Shown here: in pieces, positions 1 through 5,416 of the stretch
How the letters are laid out: each line of letters starts with the position of its first letter
How positions within the stretch are numbered: the stretch's first letter is position 1
Translations under genes and position numbers: made by a program
Notes under the pieces: model-generated
Databases searched by the model: none
Told to the model about the DNA's origin: nothing
The model's input: only the letters and a program-made list of their open reading frames with translations
Assembly: GCA_910586405.1 (NCBI GenBank)
Contig: CAJUII010000148.1
Span: forward strand, 1-5,921
Source: an uncultured Lachnospiraceae bacterium
GTDB lineage: Bacteria; Bacillota; Clostridia; Lachnospirales; Lachnospiraceae
Reading direction: 5' to 3'
DNA: 5,921 nt

Positions 1-1258
1 ACAAGTCTTTATGCAGCTCCATGTCAAAATTTCTGGCATAAACCGCTTTGCTCCCCCTGCGAAAAATGCGAGTATACCCGATTGGCTGTGACAAGATGTC
101 ATGAACCGGAAGATCGGCCCGCACTGCAACCGATTTTGCCGTCTCTATATCATTTCCGCCCATATAGACATACGTATCCGCACTTGAGATAATTGTCTCC
201 GCCTCATTTCCATATGCTGCCTTCAGTTGTCCCTCGCCCTGCAAAATGATCATGCTTGAGATATTCCTTGAACGGATACATGACGCAATCCTCGGATACT
301 CGTCAACGCATACATTTGTCGCAAAATCGTCCATAATAAATCTCACCGGGATCAGCAGTCTCCCGTCTGTACATTCTTTATCCGCATAACTGCACAATTC
401 CTGAAACGCCTGTGTAAAAAATAAACTGGCAATCGTATCCATGGATCTGTCCGTATCACTGATAACCACAAAAACTGCTGTTGGTTTACGCCCGATCTGT
501 TTAAAATCTATGTCGCAGCGGCCAGTCATTTGGTTCAACTCCGGAAAGTCCAGATCCGCCATCTTGGCGTTCGCCGTAATCAGTATAGACTGCAGTGTCT
601 TTGCCGGGGCAGTCCTGAATTTCTTATACTGGCTGACAGCAAAACACCCCGGTTCTGCTTCTTCCAATTCTTCCATCATAATGTCTGCCTCACTCTCCTG
701 TGCGGCGTCCCCCACATAGCACATGGAAATCAGCCTCGCGAGATGGTGCAGTGTATTTAACTTCGGTTCACAGCATCTTTTCAAATAATCAATCAATGCG
801 CTCAACAGCAGCGTGGCCGCCTGATCCCAGAAAGGATCACTCTTGCAGACATTTTTTTTCTGGTAGGATATCGTATATGCCATCCGCATGACATCCTGTG
901 TTGAATGCAGAAACTGGAACGGATTATAATGCGAGCTGCACTGCGGCTGCGTCATGTCCAAAACCTGTACTGCATATCCCTTACCACGCAGGTATTTCGA
1001 ATATTTCCGATACAGCTTTCCCTTGGGATCTGAAATGATATAGCTTCCATATGCCTGCATTATATTAGGTTCTACAATTCCTGTTGTCTTTCCGCATCCT
1101 GGCGAACCAACTACGATCACATTGTTATTGCACCGGGTTTTGTAATCGTCCATGCTATAGTACTGGTTCTCCGCCAGAATGATATCATTTCGCTTTAATA
1201 AAGCACATTGTTCACGTTTTCCCTGTAGTTCTGTCTGCCTGTTCAATATTGATTTCAT
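1..1258 (-). CDS. VirD4/TraG-like type IV coupling ATPase, soluble form, 3' end beyond window
   Basis: This is a hexameric-type DNA-pumping ATPase that in conjugation links the relaxosome to the type IV secretion channel. 419 codons are visible and the frame runs open off the window edge. Walker A is GSPGCGKT at residues 51-58. It is followed by the family's DPKG (77-80) and YNPF (111-114) motifs, DPFWDQA (141-147), SDTDRSMD (267-274), a Walker B strand RFIMDD with D310 and D311, and ILQGEGQL (338-345). The usual VirD4 Walker B reads DEFA; here it is DDFA. Usual VirD4 proteins start with membrane helices, but this one has only about 45 hydrophilic residues before the nucleotide-binding strand. 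The ATG at 1258 has AAAGGAG 8 bases upstream; the GTG one codon earlier is an alternative start. It is the fifth gene of the operon, and its membrane anchor may be the preceding protein. The family assignment is firm; the exact transfer role is inferred. Confidence 0.93.
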   Translation of the reverse strand, partial: MKSILNRQTELQGKREQCALLKRNDIILAENQYYSMDDYKTRCNNNVIVVGSPGCGKTTGIVEPNIMQAYGSYIISDPKGKLYRKYSKYLRGKGYAVQVLDMTQPQCSSHYNPFQFLHSTQDVMRMAYTISYQKKNVCKSDPFWDQAATLLLSALIDYLKRCCEPKLNTLHHLARLISMCYVGDAAQESEADIMMEELEEAEPGCFAVSQYKKFRTAPAKTLQSILITANAKMADLDFPELNQMTGRCDIDFKQIGRKPTAVFVVISDTDRSMDTIASLFFTQAFQELCSYADKECTDGRLLIPVRFIMDDFATNVCVDEYPRIASCIRSRNISSMIILQGEGQLKAAYGNEAETIISSADTYVYMGGNDIETAKSVAVRADLPVHDILSQPIGYTRIFRRGSKAVYARNFDMELHKDL

Positions 1259-1273
1259 CACTCACACTCCTTT
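1256..1273 (-). promoter_or_regulatory. Stop/start junction with embedded ribosome binding site
   Basis: In minus-strand order this reads AAAGGAGTG, then TGA (1264-1262), GTG (1261-1259) and ATG (1258-1256). The ribosome binding site is encoded by the last codons of the membrane protein gene. The stop codon of that gene and the start of the ATPase gene are in the same frame, separated by one GTG codon. The layout suits termination followed by re-initiation, and would give a fusion protein if TGA were read through. Confidence 0.75.
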
Positions 1274-2104
1274 CGTGCCCGGAGCAGCAAAATTCAGGAC
1301 TTCCGGAAGTTGTCTTTTTAACTCTGTCCGTAATCTTACTTTTTCAAGGCTTATCTTCTTGTACTGGTTTAAGTCGTTTAACATCAGAGCTCTATTGGCA
1401 TCATCATATCCCTGAATATCCCTCATTTTTTCATGCTCAAGTTCTTCAATACTGCCTCCGATACGAATAAGCTGTATCTTTAGGGCAAGCTGCTGTAGTT
1501 TTCTGGAACCATTGTCCTGATCCGCAAAACCACTGTCATGATAGCTGACAAAAAAAGATATGATACTAGTTACTAAGGGAATCATTCCAAACAGTATGGT
1601 CATTGCCGTGCGCCCCGCAGTATCAGACGCTGCATGATCCATTTCAGGTGTCAAAGCCGACACAATCTGAAGCTGTGTAGATGCAGTTTCATATATAATA
1701 TCCTGTGAATACCAACGCACTACAAATATTACGATGAATACGGTTAATAATGCTGTCGTTGAAATAACGATTTCCAAATATGTGTACCATCTTTTGCATT
1801 TCATTTTTGCAAGCTCTGCTATAATCGACGGCATGATATCCATAATCGCTGCAACCACCAGCGCGCTAGCCAGCGTTTTCCACCACGTCTCCGCAAAGTA
1901 ACAATCTGTCAGCTGCTTTATAAAGCTAAAGTCAATTATAATAAAGAAAAAGATTAATATTTTTGCCATAGGTGAACTAGGAAAAATTTTAAATACATTT
2001 TGTCTATTATCCTTTCCATCAATTCTAACCGCTGTCTGAAAAGTTTCTGGCAGATACTGATACTCTTCTTTCTTTCTACCCAAAAATCTATCTAATATTC
2101 TCAT
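1262..2104 (-). CDS. Four-helix membrane protein preceding the coupling ATPase (unknown family)
   Basis: I do not recognise this 280-residue protein. Hydrophobic segments lie near residues 47-65, 77-97, 107-130 and 166-188. The N-terminus is basic (MRILDRFLGRKK) and the loop between helices 2 and 3 is KMKCKR. The positive-inside pattern therefore puts both ends in the cytoplasm and a loop of about 35 residues (131-165) outside. A cytoplasmic tail of about 90 residues, rich in Leu, Glu and Lys, follows and looks helical. The ATG at 2104 is preferred over the upstream in-frame ATG at 2158 because GGGGAGG lies 9 bases before it. It overlaps the preceding gene by 17 bases, and the ATPase gene follows in the same frame after TGA and one codon. 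The inferred job is a membrane anchor or partner for the VirD4-like ATPase. I saw no MotA/ExbB-like or VirB6-like signature. Confidence 0.85.
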   Translation of the reverse strand: MRILDRFLGRKKEEYQYLPETFQTAVRIDGKDNRQNVFKIFPSSPMAKILIFFFIIIDFSFIKQLTDCYFAETWWKTLASALVVAAIMDIMPSIIAELAKMKCKRWYTYLEIVISTTALLTVFIVIFVVRWYSQDIIYETASTQLQIVSALTPEMDHAASDTAGRTAMTILFGMIPLVTSIISFFVSYHDSGFADQDNGSRKLQQLALKIQLIRIGGSIEELEHEKMRDIQGYDDANRALMLNDLNQYKKISLEKVRLRTELKRQLPEVLNFAAPGTKGV

Positions 2105-2522
2105 ATTCCTTTTCCTCCCCTGCCTGTTTAAATACTTCCTTATTCGGCAACAATTCACTCCCGACGGTCTTGATCTCCCTGTACTCCCTTAATGCTATCT
2201 GAACTTCCCCAACAATTGAGTGTACCGCCATTTTATGTTTCAAACCCTGACGCTCGACATCATTGATCAACATCTGATAATATGAATCAATCAAACCATC
2301 AAATATATTCAAATCCGTATAATAATCAATGCCCCCTTCATTAATCAGTTTGTCAATATCCTGCTCCATCTGGTTTAATATCTTTTTCATATTTCTGGAA
2401 AACTCATAATCTATTGGTCTTGTCCCCGCCTGAGGAGTTCTGTATGTGATTGGTATCGTTTGTGTTTCCTCCATCGCAATACGTCCCAACCCTTGTTTTT
2501 TCTTAAACAGACTGCGCCACAT
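2088..2522 (-). CDS. Small soluble helical protein of unknown function
   Basis: I do not recognise this 144-residue protein. It has no signal peptide or membrane helix. After a basic start (MWRSLFKKK) and a Pro/Thr-rich stretch to about residue 38, the rest (about 40-144) is charged and predicted by eye to be mostly helical, with acidic and basic residues alternating around Ile, Leu and Met. The start at 2522 is supported by AAGGAGG (2532-2538) 9 bases upstream; the alternative Met17 has no good site. It overlaps the coiled-coil gene by 20 bases and the membrane-protein gene by 17. The position suggests a cytoplasmic adaptor between neighbours in the same complex, which is inference from gene order only. 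Confidence 0.82.
   Translation of the reverse strand: MWRSLFKKKQGLGRIAMEETQTIPITYRTPQAGTRPIDYEFSRNMKKILNQMEQDIDKLINEGGIDYYTDLNIFDGLIDSYYQMLINDVERQGLKHKMAVHSIVGEVQIALREYREIKTVGSELLPNKEVFKQAGEEKEYENIR
2114..2120 (-). promoter_or_regulatory. Ribosome binding site deciding the membrane-protein start
   Basis: GGGGAGG on the minus strand, 9 bases before the ATG at 2104 and inside the 3' coding end of the preceding gene. It favours a 280-residue product over the 298-residue reading from 2158, which would overlap the preceding gene by 71 bases. Confidence 0.8.
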
Positions 2523-3132
2523 ATTCCTTCGCCTCCTTCAAATCAATATTGCTACAATAATATCTATATAATTCCAACGAAACATTATCATCATGCAGTT
2601 GTGGCGGATTTGACGCGTGAAAGCATTTTGCTCCCTGTACATAGTTTAGCAGCTGAACCTCTGCATCCATCTTCTTCGCATACTTCATCGCTTCCGTTTC
2701 GAGTAAAGAAGTCCTGATCTTTTGTCCAACTTCCTCAATCTCAAGTTTCAGGCATTCGTATTCCTCTTTCAACGCATTCATCTGTCTGTAAAGGTTTTCA
2801 TTATAACGTTTCGTCGCAGCTTCATTCAATGAGTTTGTTTTTATTGCTGCCGCATATGCTTCCATTTTTTCTGTGATATAATCCATCTTATTTCTCAGTT
2901 CATTCTCGCTTTTCCTATATTCCATGAGAATTTTTGCTGTTATGTCATACAGCCGCGCACAATACTGCGCATAATTTTTCTGCCAACATAACATATATGG
3001 CGATACTGCCTGTTCGTCAATATCAACAATCAGTTTGCGCCTTCTATGATACCATCCCAGAACGCGTGCGCACCACACTGGAATCCCCTGTCCTTTCATG
3101 CGTATACACTCTTTTTTTATCTTATTTTTCAT
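2503..3132 (-). CDS. Coiled-coil cytoplasmic protein of unknown function
   Basis: This 209-residue protein is not one I recognise. The N-terminal 40 residues are strongly basic and include a HRRRK cluster, which could contact nucleic acid or membrane lipid. Residues from about 60 to 160 are long helical stretches rich in Glu, Lys, Leu and Met with heptad-like spacing (for example RNKMDYITEKMEAY, and NALKEEYECLKLEIEEVGQK), so a coiled coil is likely. The last 50 residues look like a separate small region containing several Tyr and Cys. There is no signal peptide or clear membrane helix. In-frame ATGs at 3165 and 3150 also exist. The ATG at 3132 is chosen because AGGAGG lies 9 bases upstream and it leaves only an 11-base overlap with the lipoprotein gene. 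Second gene of the operon; probably a structural partner. Confidence 0.82.
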   Translation of the reverse strand: MKNKIKKECIRMKGQGIPVWCARVLGWYHRRRKLIVDIDEQAVSPYMLCWQKNYAQYCARLYDITAKILMEYRKSENELRNKMDYITEKMEAYAAAIKTNSLNEAATKRYNENLYRQMNALKEEYECLKLEIEEVGQKIRTSLLETEAMKYAKKMDAEVQLLNYVQGAKCFHASNPPQLHDDNVSLELYRYYCSNIDLKEAKEYVAQSV

Positions 3133-4399
3133 TTGCCGTTTCCTCCTCATGAATATTCTCTGCAATTATTACCTTCTGTGCCAGTTCACTGTCACTATAT
3201 GTAATCAATACCTGTCTGTTCTGTTTGCCCAGTTCTTCAATAAACTTACCATTTTCATCAGTATCTACAATCGTGAGTCCATACAAGAGGGCTTTTTGAT
3301 ATCCCAACCCATATACTTCAATCTGACCGACCTCTATCCCTCCACAGGAAATCAATATTCTTTTTAGCACATTACAACGATTCGTACTGAGTAAAAATAA
3401 GTCATCGTCTTTCCCGGCGCTTGCTGTCGTACCCATCAGTACGATACGTTTTGACCGATCTTTTTTCAGATATTCTACGACTGGTTCAATTAGTTTCTTT
3501 ACCTCCCGCTCATCTGATAATAATTCAGCTGTACCTGGCTTAAAATTAAGCGTCTGCTCATCAAACACAATTGCTTTTTCTTCTTGAAATATTTGTCGTA
3601 CATCCATATCTTTTTGCGTTAGTACTGATACTTGTTGAGAAACAGATACGATGTGTACATCAGGCAATGTTTCATTCGACTTTCGGCAAACAGATCCATC
3701 TGTTAGTACTGTCAATTGCGCTCCCGATTCTGTTAATATGCCAGTCCATAGTTCGCGTAAAGAATTCCTATCTTTTTGCAATAGTACGGGCTGTTTTCCA
3801 GCCACATCGCCAAGACCTATCCACACGGCTTCACAAGCCAAATCAGGCAATGCCTGTTCCATTTTCAAGTTTTTTATTACTGCATCGACATCCAAAAGCT
3901 CCAATGATGTTAAATTGATATACCCTTTTGTGGAAAGTCCCGAATCCGCGATAACCAGCTTTTTAATGCCCTCATGCGCATTGAATGCTCTTGATGCAAG
4001 CTGCAGCGCCGATAATAAATCTGCCTCGTCAGTAACCGCTTTGTTTTGTTCCATGAGCATCATAATCTGGTTTGTCTGGTTTTCAGCAATCTGCCTATAC
4101 TTGGAGGAACTCATTCCAGATTTTGCATGAGGAATTTCCACAGTTGCGACAAGATATGGTTCCCCGTCCACTGCAATAAGCGTAACTGTTCCACAAGTCA
4201 GACATGCTGTCATAATTTCTTCTCTTATTCTGGAATCGTTAAAAACAGGCTGATTTGCTCGAATTGTCCCACCTACAATAACAAGATTCAATGGATTTTT
4301 GACAGCGTTATCTTTTGGTGCTGCACATCCTTGCATATTGCATATAACAAATACTAAAGCCAGTAATAATAACAATATCTGATTCAATCTTCTCTTCAT
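3122..4399 (-). CDS. Lipoprotein with vWA-like region and C-terminal OmpA-type domain
   Basis: A 425-residue protein that begins with KRR, a hydrophobic stretch (residues 8-20) and a lipobox-like MQGC ending at Cys25, so it is probably a lipid-anchored protein on the outer face of the membrane. Residues about 36-235 show alternating strands and helices like a von Willebrand A fold (LNLVIVGG, KKLVIADSGLS, AVWIGLGD), but no DxSxS metal site is visible. Residues about 275-402 match the OmpA/MotB C-terminal pattern: IVFDEQTLNFKPGTAEL, MGTTASAG, LSTNRCNVL, VYGLGYQ and NRQVLI. This domain usually binds peptidoglycan. The Asp of the usual GHTD motif is Ala326 here, while the Arg of the LSxxR motif (Arg341) is kept. 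The start has AGGAGG at 4407-4412, 7 bases upstream. It is the first gene of the operon. A role anchoring a membrane complex to the wall is inferred. Confidence 0.88.
   Translation of the reverse strand: MKRRLNQILLLLLALVFVICNMQGCAAPKDNAVKNPLNLVIVGGTIRANQPVFNDSRIREEIMTACLTCGTVTLIAVDGEPYLVATVEIPHAKSGMSSSKYRQIAENQTNQIMMLMEQNKAVTDEADLLSALQLASRAFNAHEGIKKLVIADSGLSTKGYINLTSLELLDVDAVIKNLKMEQALPDLACEAVWIGLGDVAGKQPVLLQKDRNSLRELWTGILTESGAQLTVLTDGSVCRKSNETLPDVHIVSVSQQVSVLTQKDMDVRQIFQEEKAIVFDEQTLNFKPGTAELLSDEREVKKLIEPVVEYLKKDRSKRIVLMGTTASAGKDDDLFLLSTNRCNVLKRILISCGGIEVGQIEVYGLGYQKALLYGLTIVDTDENGKFIEELGKQNRQVLITYSDSELAQKVIIAENIHEEETANEK
3142..3147 (-). promoter_or_regulatory. Ribosome binding site deciding the coiled-coil gene start
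   Basis: AGGAGG on the minus strand, 9 bases before the ATG at 3132 and inside the last codons of the lipoprotein gene. The upstream in-frame ATGs at 3165 and 3150 have no comparable site; the one at 3150 overlaps this motif itself. Confidence 0.8.
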
Positions 4400-4473
4400 G
4401 TTATTTCCTCCTAGTAAAACTTTAATCCTGTGTTACATTTTATGAAAGCAAAGCATATCTCCGCCACACCTCA

Positions 4474-4482
4474 ATTATAGCA
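4474..4482 (-). promoter_or_regulatory. Extended -10 promoter of the lipoprotein-to-VirD4 operon
   Basis: The minus strand reads TGCTATAAT, a perfect -10 hexamer (4479-4474) with an upstream TG. No TTGACA-like -35 is found at 17 bases; that position lies in a run of A residues that could act as an UP-like element. Transcription would start near 4467, giving a leader of about 68 bases before the ATG at 4399. The promoter lies after the inverted repeat that closes the previous gene. Confidence 0.6.
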
Positions 4483-4545
4483 TTTCGAATTTTTATTTTT
4501 TTGTTCTTCTACATAATACTTTTTCATAACCATGACTATATGTTT

Positions 4546-4581
4546 TATTACGGACTACACAATAGGGCGTAGTCCGTAATA
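4546..4581. repeat. Perfect 13-bp inverted repeat between the S1-like gene and the operon promoter
   Basis: Arms TATTACGGACTAC (4546-4558) and GTAGTCCGTAATA (4569-4581) flank a 10-base loop. It begins 22 bases after the stop of the S1-like gene, where a terminator would be expected, but neither strand has a run of T after the stem; the minus strand continues with AAAACA. It may be a weak or factor-assisted terminator, an RNA-stabilising hairpin, or a binding site for a dimeric regulator upstream of the operon promoter. Confidence 0.75.
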
Positions 4582-4602
4582 CCAGCTTATCTTGTGACAT
4601 AC

Positions 4603-4845
4603 CTAAGCTGCATACTCAATTATGGAATCTATTCCTACTAATGTAAGTCTATCATTCATTGGTTTGCGTAATACTGTACATAACACTTTGCTTCCTGTTC
4701 TCAGACTCCAAAATTTATACGCAAACGCCCTTTGCCCATTATCAAGTTCGAGAAATATCCCCTGTCCACATCTGCTGTTGACATATCCGTAACAGCTTTC
4801 ATATATCTCATAATCCACCGTTTTCTTGTTTTCACATACTGCCAT
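4603..4845 (-). CDS. Small S1/OB-fold-like protein
   Basis: An 80-residue soluble protein. Residues 18-76 follow the strand pattern of S1-type OB folds: CYGYVNS, GQGIFLELDNGQRAFAY, LRTGSKVLCTVLR and RLTLVGIDSI. In that pattern a Gly-x-Val strand, a Gly-Ile-Phe strand and a Leu-x-x-Gly turn shape a nucleic-acid-binding barrel. The start at 4845 is chosen because AAGGAGG lies 8 bases upstream; the ATG at 4863 overlaps that site and would add only six residues. The gene stands alone between the repeat-rich region and the operon, with its own AT-rich upstream sequence. A role in binding single-stranded DNA or RNA during element transfer or gene control is inference; the similarity is a pattern match by eye and could be to another small beta-barrel. 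Confidence 0.72.
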   Translation of the reverse strand: MAVCENKKTVDYEIYESCYGYVNSRCGQGIFLELDNGQRAFAYKFWSLRTGSKVLCTVLRKPMNDRLTLVGIDSIIEYAA

Positions 4846-4853
4846 AATATGTA

Positions 4854-4860
4854 CCTCCTT
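4854..4860 (-). promoter_or_regulatory. Ribosome binding site deciding the S1-like gene start
   Basis: AAGGAGG on the minus strand, 8 bases before the ATG at 4845. The alternative in-frame ATG at 4863 abuts the motif and has only AT-rich sequence before it. Confidence 0.8.
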
Positions 4861-4863
4861 CAT

Positions 4864-5051
4864 ATATAAAACAAAAACAATATGTATCTGTTAGTAATAT
4901 TGTATAGGATAAAATAAAAATTTTTTTAATAATGTGTATTTAAAGATAAAACCTGCAATCCCGAAACTGCTTCCATTTCAAAATAGCAGCCACACCATCG
5001 TCTCTTTTAACCGTGTCCCTCCGTCTCCATAAAAGTCTGTCCTCTATTGCC
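4864..5051. other. AT-rich upstream region of the S1-like gene, no gene seen
   Basis: About 190 bases without a supportable gene. The part from 4864 to 4960 is very A+T-rich with A and T tracts (for example around 4911-4929) and may be bent DNA. On the minus strand TACAAT (4904-4899) is a possible -10 for the S1-like gene, but no convincing -35 is present, so the promoter is not called separately. From 4961 to 5051 I see nothing. Confidence 0.5.
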
Positions 5052-5129
5052 CCCGAAAGGCATTTTTAACCGTTTTCCCCTATACTGTGGAGTTGTAAAT
5101 CAAATTTCGGGAGCCTTAGGGGGAATTTG

Positions 5130-5163
5130 CCAGATACGCATGAGAGACAGCTCATGCCTCTGG
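5130..5163. repeat. Two-part stem-loop
   Basis: Inner arms GCATGAG (5138-5144) and CTCATGC (5151-5157) close a 6-base loop. Outer arms CCAGA (5130-5134) and TCTGG (5159-5163) extend the stem across a 3-by-1 internal bulge. Twelve base pairs in total, not followed by a T tract on either strand. Confidence 0.8.
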
Positions 5164-5183
5164 TTAGGGGAAAAATCCCCTAA
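5164..5183. repeat. Perfect 8-bp inverted repeat
   Basis: Arms TTAGGGGA (5164-5171) and TCCCCTAA (5176-5183) with a 4-base loop of A residues, directly after the larger stem-loop. The right arm can instead pair with TTAGGGG at 5116-5122, which would enclose the larger stem-loop. Confidence 0.8.
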
Positions 5184-5361
5184 AACCCCTTATATATACA
5201 TATGCCGCCACTTTCTGGCTGCATTTTCCAAAAAGACTGTCATTTTATGGCTGCATTTTTCAAAAAGGCTGTCATTTTATGGCTGCACTTTTTTACTGAT
5301 AAAATCAATCCGAAAATGAATAAATAAATATGCCGTCATTTTCTGGCTGCATTTTTATGAA

Positions 5362-5416
5362 ATGCCGTTTCTTTTTGACACCACTTTTCAAAAGTGCCCG
5401 CACTTTTTAACGGCAT
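5362..5416. repeat. 8-bp inverted repeat enclosing the stop-codon hairpins
   Basis: Perfect arms ATGCCGTT (5362-5369) and AACGGCAT (5409-5416) enclose the alternative hairpins. The right arm lies in the last codons of the TOPRIM gene. It may partly reflect the 32-bp array, since the left arm overlaps a degenerate unit. Confidence 0.6.
5382..5407. repeat. Two mutually exclusive hairpins at the TOPRIM gene stop
   Basis: CACTTTT (5382-5388) and AAAAGTG (5390-5396) form a 15-base palindrome. The same AAAAGTGC (5390-5397) also pairs with GCACTTTT (5400-5407), which reaches the stop codon. The three-arm layout allows only one hairpin at a time. The second could be a weak terminator for the TOPRIM gene, but its T residues lie inside the stem. 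Confidence 0.65.

Larger units (their letters stand above)
5052..5183. other. Cluster of nested inverted repeats, candidate transfer or replication origin
   Basis: Three nested or adjacent inverted repeats lie in 130 bases with no gene: an outer pair CCCGAAA (5052-5058) and TTTCGGG (5105-5111), a long stem-loop at 5130-5163, and a short hairpin at 5164-5183. TTAGGGG occurs twice (5116-5122 and 5164-5170) and either copy can pair with CCCCTAA (5177-5183), giving two exclusive folds. No T tract follows any stem, so simple terminators are unlikely. Inverted-repeat clusters of this kind, beside a primase-like gene in a conjugative element, are typical of oriT or a single-strand origin. No nick site could be identified with confidence. 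Confidence 0.4.

Noticed and set aside
441..891. Three short plus-strand open frames in the first kilobase
   Set aside because: They are shadows of the VirD4-like gene, whose motifs are unambiguous on the minus strand.
3651..4130. Plus-strand open frame of 159 codons opposite the lipoprotein gene
   Set aside because: It lies wholly inside the minus-strand lipoprotein gene, which has clear domains; the peptide has no recognisable pattern and no ribosome binding site.
1262..4399. Zorya-type defence system (membrane protein plus OmpA-domain protein)
   Set aside because: The OmpA protein here is a lipoprotein with a large extra domain rather than a single-pass ZorB type, the four-helix protein lacks a MotA/ExbB pattern, and no ZorC, ZorD or ZorE-like gene is seen. 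The neighbour is a VirD4-like ATPase.
4433..4456. Seven-codon leader peptide (MLCFHKM) in the operon leader
   Set aside because: It has only a poor ribosome binding site 3 bases from the ATG, no run of regulatory codons and no attenuator hairpin after it.
5164..5183. Intrinsic terminator
   Set aside because: The 8-bp stem is followed by AACCCC on the plus strand and CCAGAG on the minus strand, without a T tract.
5047..5319. Plus-strand open frame of 90 codons in the repeat region
   Set aside because: It has no ribosome binding site, spans the inverted repeats and the iteron array, and its composition follows the repeat units rather than a protein pattern.
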